Origin: Bacteroidota bacterium
GTDB lineage: Bacteria > Bacteroidota > Bacteroidia > Chitinophagales > Chitinophagaceae
Assembly (NCBI GenBank): GCA_024640225.1
Contig: JAHEFK010000011.1
Span: 1 to 46,337 of the forward strand
Direction: 5' to 3'
DNA length: 46,337 nt
A program made the position numbers and the translations under genes. Positions 17,488 through 25,636 of this stretch are shown piece by piece (the stretch's first letter is position 1; every line of letters starts with the position of its first letter). The notes below the pieces were generated by a model that had not been told where the DNA came from, searched no databases, and was given only the letters and a program-made list of their open reading frames with translations.

Positions 17488-19392
17488 CTAAAAAAATATT
17501 TTTATTTCTAATGTTGTTTCAAATCCTTTGTAGGCATTTTTACTAAAGCTTGCATCTTTATAATCCATCCATCGCTGACGAATATATAATCCAGCCCCTT
17601 TACTCATTTTAATATCCAAGCCTGTTGCTATACTATAGCCTGTTTGATTTTTAGGTCGCAAAGACACATCATCTGTCTTGGTTTGATAATTGGCAATGAT
17701 GCGCTCAAATCCTAAATAGTTACTCCAAATAATAGTGTTGCTAATTTTCATGTAACCTTCCAACTGATGATAATAGGTTCTCAACAAAGCCTTTTCACTA
17801 AATACGGTAATGGGAGAAAAACTAGTTTGTGCAGAACTGAATTGTCCTAAATAAAAGAAATAACAAGGTTTATTAAAAATACGATGCTGATATTTGGCAT
17901 TCCATTCTATAGCATTGAAATGTTTTTTAAACGTAGGTAATTTAGAGATCGGATCTACATCGGTTAATTCTAAAGTTTCGTAAACCGTTCTATAGATTTT
18001 AGATAAGTTATTATAAGGGCCCACATTACTTGGAAAATCCCAACGCCAAAAATGCGCTAAGGCTAAACTATTGATGGGATGCGAATAGGTTATTTTAGAA
18101 GACAGCGATTGTAATTCACTACTTACACTCCAACCAATGGATGATTTTACTTTACCGATATTAATTTGAGCATTAAGATCAATCCCTTGTCTGTTGTTAG
18201 TAAGCTGTCCTATTGGCATCATACCACTTGCTACAGCAGGCAAAACAGGCTGTACGGAGGAGGCACTAGACATGGCACTCACATCAATAGAGGAATTAAT
18301 AAATATAGCTGAATTATTGATAACGTTTGGACTAATTCTATAGAGATGAATCTCCGTTGGAAATTTAGATACGATATCTCTTGCAATTTTTAATGATAAG
18401 GCTTCTCCCCAAGGATGGTTAGCATCTTGAACAAAATAACGACCCATGCCCAACTCTCCAGAAATAGTATAGGCCCCTAATTTATTTTTAAACTCCAGCG
18501 TAGCCACATTAAATCCAATACGCTCTTTTTGAGAAGAATCTTTAAAGCTTATATTATTAAAGGTATTGAAGCTTATAAAATTCATGCCGTAATCTTTTCG
18601 TAATTTTCCGCCTACCGAATTATTGGGCAATGGTGACAAACCGCCATTCAATTGCGTTTTGCCATACATAAAAGAACCCGACAAGCCATGTGGCATTCTA
18701 GCACCTTCAACAATCAAACCTTGAAATGCTTGTTGTCCCCAACGCTCGTCTTGATTGATTGCACCGGAATTATAAAACGTTGTGTATCGATCTTCAATAT
18801 TTTTAGTATTAGGATCCCACGGGTTGCGTTCAAAAATACTGTATCGATTATAGCCTTTATTAGCTTGAAAGGTCATAGCTGATAAAGCATACCAATTGAT
18901 TCCACCTGCTCTTATATTAAAATCGCCAATGCTACTAGAATAGCTGCCGTACAAACTGATACCTAAATTCAAACCCTTTACATTTTCGGCTTGTCCCATT
19001 CCCGTCATGGGCGACCAAATATATAAGTCGGTACCAAAGGAGGTATTAGGCGCTACACTACCGCTAATGTTCATCATCAATTGCGGAATCTGACTATCAT
19101 CGCCAATAAATAAATTGTTAGGATTGTTTTTATTTACATCGTAAGCTTTGCTCAGTTCGCGATAGTTGCCCACAAATCTATAATATCCATTGATCGAAAA
19201 TTGTTCTAATGCTTCTTTGGCCACTTTAGGAAAATTGCCTACCTGGTCGCTTGCTACTTCATATTTTATTCTCTGAACCAATTCTACTACTTTATTCGAA
19301 TCCATTATTTGTTTGTCCTTTCCTACTTGAGAAAAAGATTGCTCTGTTATCATCAACAAAGCCAATAGCATATATATCAACTGCTTATTCAT
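17488..19392 (-). CDS. Outer-membrane beta-barrel protein (glycan operon, first barrel)
   Basis: About 634 residues from the ATG at 19392; a TTG four codons upstream is possible but deeper in the preceding gene. A signal peptide ends near S-F-S-Q. Residues ~25-65 are charged and helical (V-V-E-L-V-Q-R-I-K-Y-E-V), then F-S-I-N-G-Y-Y-R-F opens a long barrel with many aromatic-ended strands. The C-terminus is L-E-I-K-I-F-F, fitting outer-membrane insertion. No TonB-dependent receptor plug or TonB box was seen. Overlaps the upstream glycosidase by 8 bases. Family not recognised. Confidence 0.65.
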   Translation of the reverse strand: MNKQLIYMLLALLMITEQSFSQVGKDKQIMDSNKVVELVQRIKYEVASDQVGNFPKVAKEALEQFSINGYYRFVGNYRELSKAYDVNKNNPNNLFIGDDSQIPQLMMNISGSVAPNTSFGTDLYIWSPMTGMGQAENVKGLNLGISLYGSYSSSIGDFNIRAGGINWYALSAMTFQANKGYNRYSIFERNPWDPNTKNIEDRYTTFYNSGAINQDERWGQQAFQGLIVEGARMPHGLSGSFMYGKTQLNGGLSPLPNNSVGGKLRKDYGMNFISFNTFNNISFKDSSQKERIGFNVATLEFKNKLGAYTISGELGMGRYFVQDANHPWGEALSLKIARDIVSKFPTEIHLYRISPNVINNSAIFINSSIDVSAMSSASSVQPVLPAVASGMMPIGQLTNNRQGIDLNAQINIGKVKSSIGWSVSSELQSLSSKITYSHPINSLALAHFWRWDFPSNVGPYNNLSKIYRTVYETLELTDVDPISKLPTFKKHFNAIEWNAKYQHRIFNKPCYFFYLGQFSSAQTSFSPITVFSEKALLRTYYHQLEGYMKISNTIIWSNYLGFERIIANYQTKTDDVSLRPKNQTGYSIATGLDIKMSKGAGLYIRQRWMDYKDASFSKNAYKGFETTLEIKIFF

Positions 19393-20746
19393 GGGTGGTG
19401 TCAAACGACGACATATCTTTTTGTTTAAATTGTATAAAGCGAATTTGTTTATCGCCTTCCTTCAACGGATTTACATAAAAAGGAATATTGGCATAGGCTA
19501 CTTTATGATTATAGGTGATCGTAACAAATAAACGATAAGCGCCTTCTCTATTGGGTGCTCTAAAACTGATGGTGGATTTGCTATCATTACTTATGAGTCC
19601 TCTAATCTCTTGCGCCTCTTCTTCTACATCACCACCTGATTTCTTATCATTGCTTTCTGCCAAAATTTTCCATGCATAGGTAAATCCAGGCGATGCTGTT
19701 GTATAAGATACAATGCCTGTTGGCATTTGAGCCATTACGGAAGCTTGTGCTTTTTCAGCAGCCTTTAAATAAATGGAGGCATTAGCCGATTGATTATTGA
19801 TTTGAATAGTAGCAATTGAAGGTGCCGTTGCAGTAGGAAAAGATCCTGTAAAAACATATTCCAATGCATCAATGGGTTCGGTAGGAATATTGTCTTTAGA
19901 AAATAAACCATACCAAGTTTCGGTATATTCTTGTTTCGCCCCCCATAAAAAAGCGTAGGAACCTAAACAGTAGTTTTTGTTGGCTGCAATATAATCTCGA
20001 TAGCGTTGATAATACACTGCTTTCTTTTCTGTACTCGTTTGCTCTATAGCGGCATTCCATTGTGTAGTGGGCGATTCCCAATGGCCATTTGGCCCCCATT
20101 CGGTAATCATATAGGCGCCATTCCATCCGTATGCTTGCACCTTACTTACTGCATGACCAATATCGCCATAGGTATTAACCGATAAGATATCTATACTTGG
20201 GGCTTGTTTTATAATATGTTGCACTACATTAGAATCTAATCCGGCAATAACAGTACTGGTAGGGTGATTGGGATCTACTTGATGGATGTATTGCGCAATA
20301 GCTTCTACAGCATTCCAGCAAGCCGGATTGGTGTATTGCAAATTGAGCTCATTACCTATACCCCATAATAAAAGTGCAGGATGATTTTTGAACTTATCAA
20401 CAATAGATTTGAAATAATTTAACTGCTTAAGTACTTTCTCTTTATTGTCATAATCAAAGCCATGACGCTCGTGTTGTAACCAAAAACCCAACATAACCGT
20501 TAGGCCTTTTTGCTGCGCTTCATCTAGTACTTGCTGAGCTCGCTCTACTCCCCAAGTACGAATCGAATTAGCACCTATTTTAACAGCAATATCCAAATGT
20601 ACATCGCCACCCAAACCTTTTACATAGTATGGTTTGCCGTTTCTATAGAGTTCATAGCCATCCATAGTTTTCTTAAGCGTTGTTTGCGCATAGAGAAAGC
20701 AGGGCATTATAACAGCCAAAATCAATATGAAGAGTAGCTTTTTCAA
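19385..20746 (-). CDS. Clan GH-A TIM-barrel glycosidase (GH2/GH5-like)
   Basis: 453 residues, first gene of the operon. TTG start giving M-K-K and a signal peptide to about A20-Q21. Y-V-K-G-L-G-G and A-N-S-I-R-T-W-G resemble the entry of GH2/GH5 barrels. The acid/base E133 lies in L-L-W-G-I-G-N-E-L and the nucleophile E216 in M-I-T-E-W-G-P, at strands 4 and 7 as in clan GH-A. A beta-sandwich tail (about 310-430) follows. It may cut or transfer beta-glycan chains. No exact GH family number can be given. An ATG-started mini-ORF of five codons overlaps the start out of frame. Confidence 0.8.
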   Translation of the reverse strand: MKKLLFILILAVIMPCFLYAQTTLKKTMDGYELYRNGKPYYVKGLGGDVHLDIAVKIGANSIRTWGVERAQQVLDEAQQKGLTVMLGFWLQHERHGFDYDNKEKVLKQLNYFKSIVDKFKNHPALLLWGIGNELNLQYTNPACWNAVEAIAQYIHQVDPNHPTSTVIAGLDSNVVQHIIKQAPSIDILSVNTYGDIGHAVSKVQAYGWNGAYMITEWGPNGHWESPTTQWNAAIEQTSTEKKAVYYQRYRDYIAANKNYCLGSYAFLWGAKQEYTETWYGLFSKDNIPTEPIDALEYVFTGSFPTATAPSIATIQINNQSANASIYLKAAEKAQASVMAQMPTGIVSYTTASPGFTYAWKILAESNDKKSGGDVEEEAQEIRGLISNDSKSTISFRAPNREGAYRLFVTITYNHKVAYANIPFYVNPLKEGDKQIRFIQFKQKDMSSFDTTHE

Positions 20747-20778
20747 AGAGTTGTATACATTGATTAGACAAAATACTT

Positions 20779-20868
20779 AACAAAAAGTTTAAAGTAAAGT
20801 AACTATAAATTCATTGTTGATATTTTGTTTAACTAAATAAAAATAAAGTTAAACAAAAAGTTCTAAAG
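20779..20868. promoter_or_regulatory. Operator-like inverted and direct repeats upstream of the glycan operon
   Basis: TTTTGTTTAAC (20823-20833) and GTTAAACAAAA (20848-20858) are perfect 11-base inverted copies 14 bases apart. AACAAAAAGTTTAAAG (20779-20794) recurs with one inserted base at 20852-20868. They lie 33-122 bases before the first gene of the operon, where a regulator might bind. No regulator gene is linked. The rest of 20747-20969 is AT-rich and shows no gene. Confidence 0.45.
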
Positions 20869-20969
20869 CACTAATTATAAAGCAATTGGACGATAAATAG
20901 CAATGAACTACGCAATTTAAATTAACTATAAAAACTAGATGAATTACCAAGTAGCTGTTTACAAGACGC

Positions 20970-21854
20970 CTATAAATAAGCTTTCTTCTTAAACCAACGA
21001 TAAATACCTAAGGTAATCAATAGCATAAGCCCTAAAATAATATAATAACCATTGGTCCATTGCAGCTCCGGCATATGTTCAAAATTCATGCCATAAACAC
21101 CTACTATAAAAGTAAGGGGTAAAAAGAAAGCAGAAAAAACAGTGAGCACTTTCATCACATCATTACTTTTTTGCGCATTGATGGATAAATAAGTATTAAG
21201 AATAGTGTGTGCGTTATCTAATACCTCTTCGTAAACCAATACCAAATTGAGCATAGAATCGTTGATATCGGCCAATGCTGATTTATTGGCTGCACTAACT
21301 TCTACTTGATGCAAAACTAACTGTGTTATTTGCAATAACTTTTTAGTAATTCGAGTTTGTGTTTTTTGGAAATACAAATCAGTCAGCGATATTTTTTTAT
21401 AATCACGCAAGAAGATGGTTTGTTCCATAGCATCAATCTGATCGCTTAATAATTTAGAGGGCTCGCTATACGTATCCACCATTGCTTTTATAATAGCCAA
21501 AAGCAAGGTCTCACAATTAGAATAATTGCTAGATAGTTGCTGTAAAAATGCAAATGGAGTTCTATGTATGGTTATCAGTTTATCATCTTTATAAAAGAAC
21601 GCTATCTTATTAGAAATATCAGATATGCTATTTACTCGATCATTAGGCTGAGCGGTATATGCCCTAAGGATTAAGAAGTTATAATTTGCTTGTTGTTCAT
21701 ATTTAGGCAAATGTCCTACTTCCAGACTATCCAAAATTTGGAAAAGATCCAATTGATATTGGGTAGCAATTTCCTTCAAATCTTCTTGTGTAGGATTACA
21801 GAAATCATACCAGGTAAAGCTAGAAAAGGATTTTATGGTTGAGAATGCCTGCAT
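20970..21854 (-). CDS. corA: CorA family magnesium/cobalt transporter
   Basis: About 294 residues from the ATG at 21854 (a TTG two codons earlier is also in frame). A long soluble N-terminal domain with W-Y-D near residue 15 and helical segments is followed by two C-terminal membrane helices. The first ends in the family signature Y-G-M-N-F; the loop F-E-H-M-P-E-L follows, and the protein ends in basic F-K-K-K. These homopentameric channels take up Mg2+ with the G-M-N motif at the pore mouth. Stands alone between the glycan operon promoter region and a tRNA. Confidence 0.93.
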   Translation of the reverse strand: MQAFSTIKSFSSFTWYDFCNPTQEDLKEIATQYQLDLFQILDSLEVGHLPKYEQQANYNFLILRAYTAQPNDRVNSISDISNKIAFFYKDDKLITIHRTPFAFLQQLSSNYSNCETLLLAIIKAMVDTYSEPSKLLSDQIDAMEQTIFLRDYKKISLTDLYFQKTQTRITKKLLQITQLVLHQVEVSAANKSALADINDSMLNLVLVYEEVLDNAHTILNTYLSINAQKSNDVMKVLTVFSAFFLPLTFIVGVYGMNFEHMPELQWTNGYYIILGLMLLITLGIYRWFKKKAYL

Positions 21855-21887
21855 ATTCAAATGTAAGAAAAATTAAGATAGAGCAAT

Positions 21888-21916
21888 AAAAAAGGAGCCA
21901 AAAGGCTCCTTTTTTA
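21888..21916 (-). terminator. Intrinsic terminator after tRNA-Arg
   Basis: GGAGCC, loop, GGCTCC is flanked by A and T runs. It lies 24 bases past the tRNA 3' end, between it and corA. Confidence 0.85.
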
Positions 21917-21939
21917 TTCGGGTATATCTTTATTTTTAG

Positions 21940-22013
21940 TGATCCCGTTTGGATTCGAACCAAAGACCTACAGCTTAGAAGGCTGTTGCTCTATCCAGCT
22001 GAGCTACGAGACC
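21940..22013 (-). tRNA. tRNA-Arg (anticodon UCU)
   Basis: A 74-base cloverleaf. The acceptor stem GGTCTCG pairs with CGGGATC including two G-U pairs; the D arm reads GCTC-AGCTGGATA-GAGC; the anticodon arm CAGCC-TTCTAAG-CTG reads UCU; the T arm has TTCGAAT. The discriminator is A, and CCA is not encoded. It reads AGA/AGG codons. Confidence 0.95.
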
Positions 22014-22025
22014 ATTTTGAGAGCG

Positions 22026-22055
22026 CAAATATACACCCATTTTTTTATTTTCAAA
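22026..22055 (-). promoter_or_regulatory. Promoter of tRNA-Arg
   Basis: On the minus strand TTTG, 18 bases, then TATATTTG (22033-22026) match the Bacteroidota -33/-7 consensus. The tRNA begins 12 bases further on. Confidence 0.75.
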
Positions 22056-22058
22056 GCA

Positions 22059-22943
22059 TTATTTTGAGGGCGCTTCGCCATCTTTCAAATTTAATGCTGG
22101 CATAAAATCACTCACATATTGCCAATGATCTTCTTCCCATCTAAAACCATCGTATTGTCCGCTCGGCACATAAGTATATTTCCTATTAGGATCATTGACC
22201 TGAGATACCAATTTATCGAAATAGATCATTTTCATCTCCTTATCATAGTTCAACGATGCCTGCACTTCTTTTTTATACTCCATCACAAATCGTTTTCTAT
22301 AAAACTCCGACCCAGCAACACTATGCATATTAAATAGCGGATAGCCAAACACAGGGCCTTTCTCGGTCATTACTAAAACATCTAATAATTTTTTATTACT
22401 CACCATAGCTTCGGCATTTAAGCCAAACAAAGTATATACACGCTGTCCCTGCACTTCTTGAGTTATTATTTTGTAATACAAACAACCAAACCATTTGGAA
22501 TTCGTAAAAACACTATCGTAATCTTTTTCTTTAATCTCCGTAGCATAATCTACTAAGGGATATAATTTCAGTGCCGACTGTTCCATCTGAATAGCCCCGT
22601 AATAGCGTAGCGTATTATCTGTAACTGGCACATTCCAATTTATAATTCTAAAACCGCCCCCTTCTGGACTTAAAAAATTTACATAATTACTTAAGATAGG
22701 AAAAGCATAATAATAAGAATTATTGGTTTGCAAAGCACCGCGTAAACGCTTTACAAATTTCATATTGTAATCGCTTCTTATTTCTGGCATAAACGCATGA
22801 AACATAGAATCTGCTAAAACAACCAGCTCTTTTTCTTCTGCTTTCAAAAACTTCAAATCATCGGCACTGATCTCTTGTGCCTTACTTGTTGCCCATCCGA
22901 GAAATGGGAACAATATCATCATCATTAGAATTTTCTTTGCCAT
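22059..22943 (-). CDS. Exported protein of unknown function
   Basis: 294 residues. A signal peptide ends near K-A-Q (residues 21-23). The mature part begins helical (L-K-F-L-K-A-E-E-K-E-L), then is mixed with many aromatic residues: W-F-G-C-L-Y-Y-K near 151, G-P-V-F-G-Y-P-L-F near 202 and Y-D-G-F-R-W-E-E-D-H-W near 265. I recognise no family, though proteins of this style occur in other Bacteroidota as periplasmic proteins. No enzyme motif, lipobox or sorting domain. It is divergent from the Fe-S pair and shares only the intergenic space with it. Confidence 0.6.
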   Translation of the reverse strand: MAKKILMMMILFPFLGWATSKAQEISADDLKFLKAEEKELVVLADSMFHAFMPEIRSDYNMKFVKRLRGALQTNNSYYYAFPILSNYVNFLSPEGGGFRIINWNVPVTDNTLRYYGAIQMEQSALKLYPLVDYATEIKEKDYDSVFTNSKWFGCLYYKIITQEVQGQRVYTLFGLNAEAMVSNKKLLDVLVMTEKGPVFGYPLFNMHSVAGSEFYRKRFVMEYKKEVQASLNYDKEMKMIYFDKLVSQVNDPNRKYTYVPSGQYDGFRWEEDHWQYVSDFMPALNLKDGEAPSK

Positions 22944-23048
22944 CTTTTAGAGTTTTTTCAATTTTCTACTGCAATTTAATTCACATTGCTCAACAAAACT
23001 ATGTTTTTATTGGAAAAGCGCTTATTTTAGTGGCATAATTTTTTCAGT

Positions 23049-24323
23049 ATGGTGCTCGTTCAACAAGTTCTCTTCCTTTTAGTTTCCATTTTTGCCATTG
23101 CTTTATTTGCTCGCAAAATTAGTAACATTAGAAAAGCTATTTTCTTAGGCAAAAAAGAATCGATTAATGATCGAAAAGCAGACCGATGGAAGCAAGTATT
23201 GTTTTTAGCACTGGGTCAGAAAAAAATGTTTAAAAAACCTATTCCAGCTATTTTGCATGCCTTTGTGTATGTTGGATTTATATTAATTAATATTGAAGTA
23301 GTTGAAATCTTAGTTGATGGCCTTTTTGGCACAGAGCGCGCATTTAAACCCTATTTAGGTGGTTTGTACACCGTGGCTCTAAGCTTTTTTGAAATTTTAG
23401 CTGCTCTTGTTCTGGTAGGTGTTATCGCATTTTGGATAAGAAGAAATATCCTAAAATTAAAGCGTTTCACTTCGCCTGAGTTGCAGGGCGCACCTTTGCA
23501 AGATGCCAATCTTATTCTCTATATAGAAATCGTACTTATGAGTATGTTGTTGCTAATGAATGCTGCAGATCCGGAAGCCAATTTCTTAATTAGTAAGCAC
23601 CTGAAACCCTTGTTTAGCAATTGGTCGGAAAGCACTACCCATCTATTCATGCGCATTACTTGGTGGGGACATATATTGGGTATTTTCGCCTTTCTTAATT
23701 ACCTACCTTACTCTAAGCATTTGCATATTATCATGGCCTTCCCGAATGCCTATTACAGTCGTTTAGATCCGCAAGGCACTGTTGCTAACATGCCAGAAAT
23801 ACAACAAGAAGTACTGTATATGATGGAGCCCGCTACGGCGCCAGCTACTACAGATGCTGCACCAATGAGCTTTGGCGCTAAAGACGTTACCGACTTAAGT
23901 TGGAAACACTTGCTTGATGCTTTTTCGTGTACAGAATGTGGCCGCTGCACGGAGCAGTGCCCCGCTAATATTACAGGCAAAAAATTATCGCCCAGAAAAA
24001 TCATGATGGATACGCGCGATCGTGCAGAAGCCGTGTGTGCACAGATGGATAAGCAAGGGAATATAGTACCTGATGGAAAAAGTTTATTGCATGATTATAT
24101 CAGTGTAGAAGAATTGCGCGCCTGCACTACCTGTAATGCTTGCGTAGAGGCTTGTCCGGTAGGCATAGAACCTTTATCGATCATTATGCAATTGCGAAGA
24201 AATTTAATCATGGAAGAAAGTAATGCGCCTCAAGAATGGAATATGATGTTTGGTAATATCGAAAACAATATGGCGCCGTGGAAATTAAGTCCAGACGACC
24301 GTGATGCTTGGACGCAATCCTAA
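23049..24323 (+). CDS. Membrane Fe-S protein: NarI-like cytochrome b domain plus two [4Fe-4S] clusters
   Basis: 424 residues. Five membrane segments lie at about 2-21, 64-89, 104-130, 153-171 and 203-228, with histidines H70, H208 and H224/H226 placed to bind heme b. A ferredoxin-like domain has C294-x2-C-x2-C-x3-C304-P and C359-x2-C-x2-C-x3-C369-P. Such proteins pass electrons between soluble partners and quinone. The next gene supplies the CCG domain that is fused to this layout in ETF:menaquinone oxidoreductases (EMO). It lies 18 bases upstream of that gene. Confidence 0.85.
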   Translation: MVLVQQVLFLLVSIFAIALFARKISNIRKAIFLGKKESINDRKADRWKQVLFLALGQKKMFKKPIPAILHAFVYVGFILINIEVVEILVDGLFGTERAFKPYLGGLYTVALSFFEILAALVLVGVIAFWIRRNILKLKRFTSPELQGAPLQDANLILYIEIVLMSMLLLMNAADPEANFLISKHLKPLFSNWSESTTHLFMRITWWGHILGIFAFLNYLPYSKHLHIIMAFPNAYYSRLDPQGTVANMPEIQQEVLYMMEPATAPATTDAAPMSFGAKDVTDLSWKHLLDAFSCTECGRCTEQCPANITGKKLSPRKIMMDTRDRAEAVCAQMDKQGNIVPDGKSLLHDYISVEELRACTTCNACVEACPVGIEPLSIIMQLRRNLIMEESNAPQEWNMMFGNIENNMAPWKLSPDDRDAWTQS

Positions 24324-24341
24324 ACTTTAAAAAAACGAATT

Positions 24342-25121
24342 ATGAATATAAAAAGTATGGCAGCATTTGCTGCAGAAGGAAGCTCACCAGAAATTTTATT
24401 TTGGGTAGGATGCGCTGGTAGTTTCGATCAACGAGCACAAAGAGTCACCAAAGCCTTTGCTAGTATACTAGAAAAAGTTGGACTCAGCTTTGCTATTTTA
24501 GGCAAAGAAGAAATGTGTACCGGTGATCCGGCGCGCCGATCGGGCAATGAATTTTTATTTCAGATGATGGCCTATAACAATATTCAAACGATGAATGCTT
24601 ATAACATCAAACGAATTGTAACAACTTGTCCGCATTGTTTCAATGTGCTTAAAAACGAATACCCTGCCCTAGGTGGCAACTATGAAGTAGTGCACCACAC
24701 CACCTTGATACAAGAATTAATCAATGATGGGCGCATACAACTCAAAGAAGGCGGTAGCTTTAAAGGCAAACGCATTACCTATCATGATAGTTGTTATTTA
24801 GGCAGAGCTAATAATGTTTACGAAGCACCAAGAGCCGTATTAGAAGCCTTGGATGTTGAATTAGTAGAAATGAAACGTTGCAGAACCAATGGCTTGTGCT
24901 GTGGCGCGGGTGGTGCACAAATGTTTAAAGAAGATGAACCTGGAACAACCCGTATCAATTTTGAACGCAGCGAAGAAGCCCTTGCAACAGGTGCATCTAT
25001 CATTGCCTCTAATTGTCCTTTCTGCACCACTATGCTTAGCGATGGTGTTAAGAAATTTGAACAAGAAGACAATGTGCAGATCATGGATATTGCAGAATTA
25101 GTAGCAGCGAGTTTAAAATAA
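24342..25121 (+). CDS. CCG-domain (HdrB-like) Fe-S oxidoreductase subunit
   Basis: 259 residues with two cysteine-rich modules. The second is complete: C151, C186-C187, then C225-x2-C228. The first has C24, C59 and C96-x2-C99, but residue 58 is Met where the first Cys of the CC pair should be, so its non-cubane cluster may be changed or absent. HdrB, GlpC and LutA share this domain. It has no membrane segment and must dock on the preceding membrane protein. The gene that follows starts 5 bases after its stop, so all three are one operon. Confidence 0.85.
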   Translation: MNIKSMAAFAAEGSSPEILFWVGCAGSFDQRAQRVTKAFASILEKVGLSFAILGKEEMCTGDPARRSGNEFLFQMMAYNNIQTMNAYNIKRIVTTCPHCFNVLKNEYPALGGNYEVVHHTTLIQELINDGRIQLKEGGSFKGKRITYHDSCYLGRANNVYEAPRAVLEALDVELVEMKRCRTNGLCCGAGGAQMFKEDEPGTTRINFERSEEALATGASIIASNCPFCTTMLSDGVKKFEQEDNVQIMDIAELVAASLK

Positions 25122-25126
25122 AAAAC

Positions 25127-25627
25127 ATGCAAACACATTTAGAACAGCAACTGCCTCTTGACTTTGCCGCCGACTCCCGCGTTTGGATTTACCAATGCAA
25201 TAGAGCGTTTAGAGAAAAAGAAGTACTTGAAATTAACGAGCAGCTATTACAATTTTACGAACAATGGGAAAGCCATGGTAAAAAAGTAAAAGCATGGGCC
25301 GGCATCCTTTTCAATCAATTTATTGTAATGATGGCCGATGAAAAAGCGAGTGCTTTGGTAGGCGGATGCAGCATTGATAGCAGCGTACGCATTATTAAAA
25401 GCTTAGAGCAACAATATGGTATTCAGCTGTTTGATCGCATGAGTATTTCATTCCTCATTGAGGATAAAGTTCAAATGCTCCCATTGCAACAAATTAAATA
25501 CGCCGCTGAAAAAGGGTATATCAACAAAGACACCCTGTTTTTCAATAATGCAATTACCACAAAAGAAGAAATGCTACATTCGTGGCTAGTACCTATTCAC
25601 GAATCATGGCTTGCCAATAGAATTTAA
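25127..25627 (+). CDS. Conserved Bacteroidota protein of unknown function
   Basis: 166 residues, soluble. Recognisable blocks are R-V-W-I-Y-Q near 18, G-C-S-I-D-S-S-V-R near 80, L-F-D-R-M near 101 and a final T-K-E-E-M ... W-L-V-P-I-x-E-S-W. I recall relatives annotated as an ABC transporter ATPase, but no Walker A, Walker B or signature motif is present, so that name is not supported. The conserved Cys/Asp/Ser block could be a functional site. It is coupled to the Fe-S pair by 5 bases and to parC by 9. Function unknown. Confidence 0.75.
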   Translation: MQTHLEQQLPLDFAADSRVWIYQCNRAFREKEVLEINEQLLQFYEQWESHGKKVKAWAGILFNQFIVMMADEKASALVGGCSIDSSVRIIKSLEQQYGIQLFDRMSISFLIEDKVQMLPLQQIKYAAEKGYINKDTLFFNNAITTKEEMLHSWLVPIHESWLANRI

Positions 25628-25636
25628 ATTTATACC

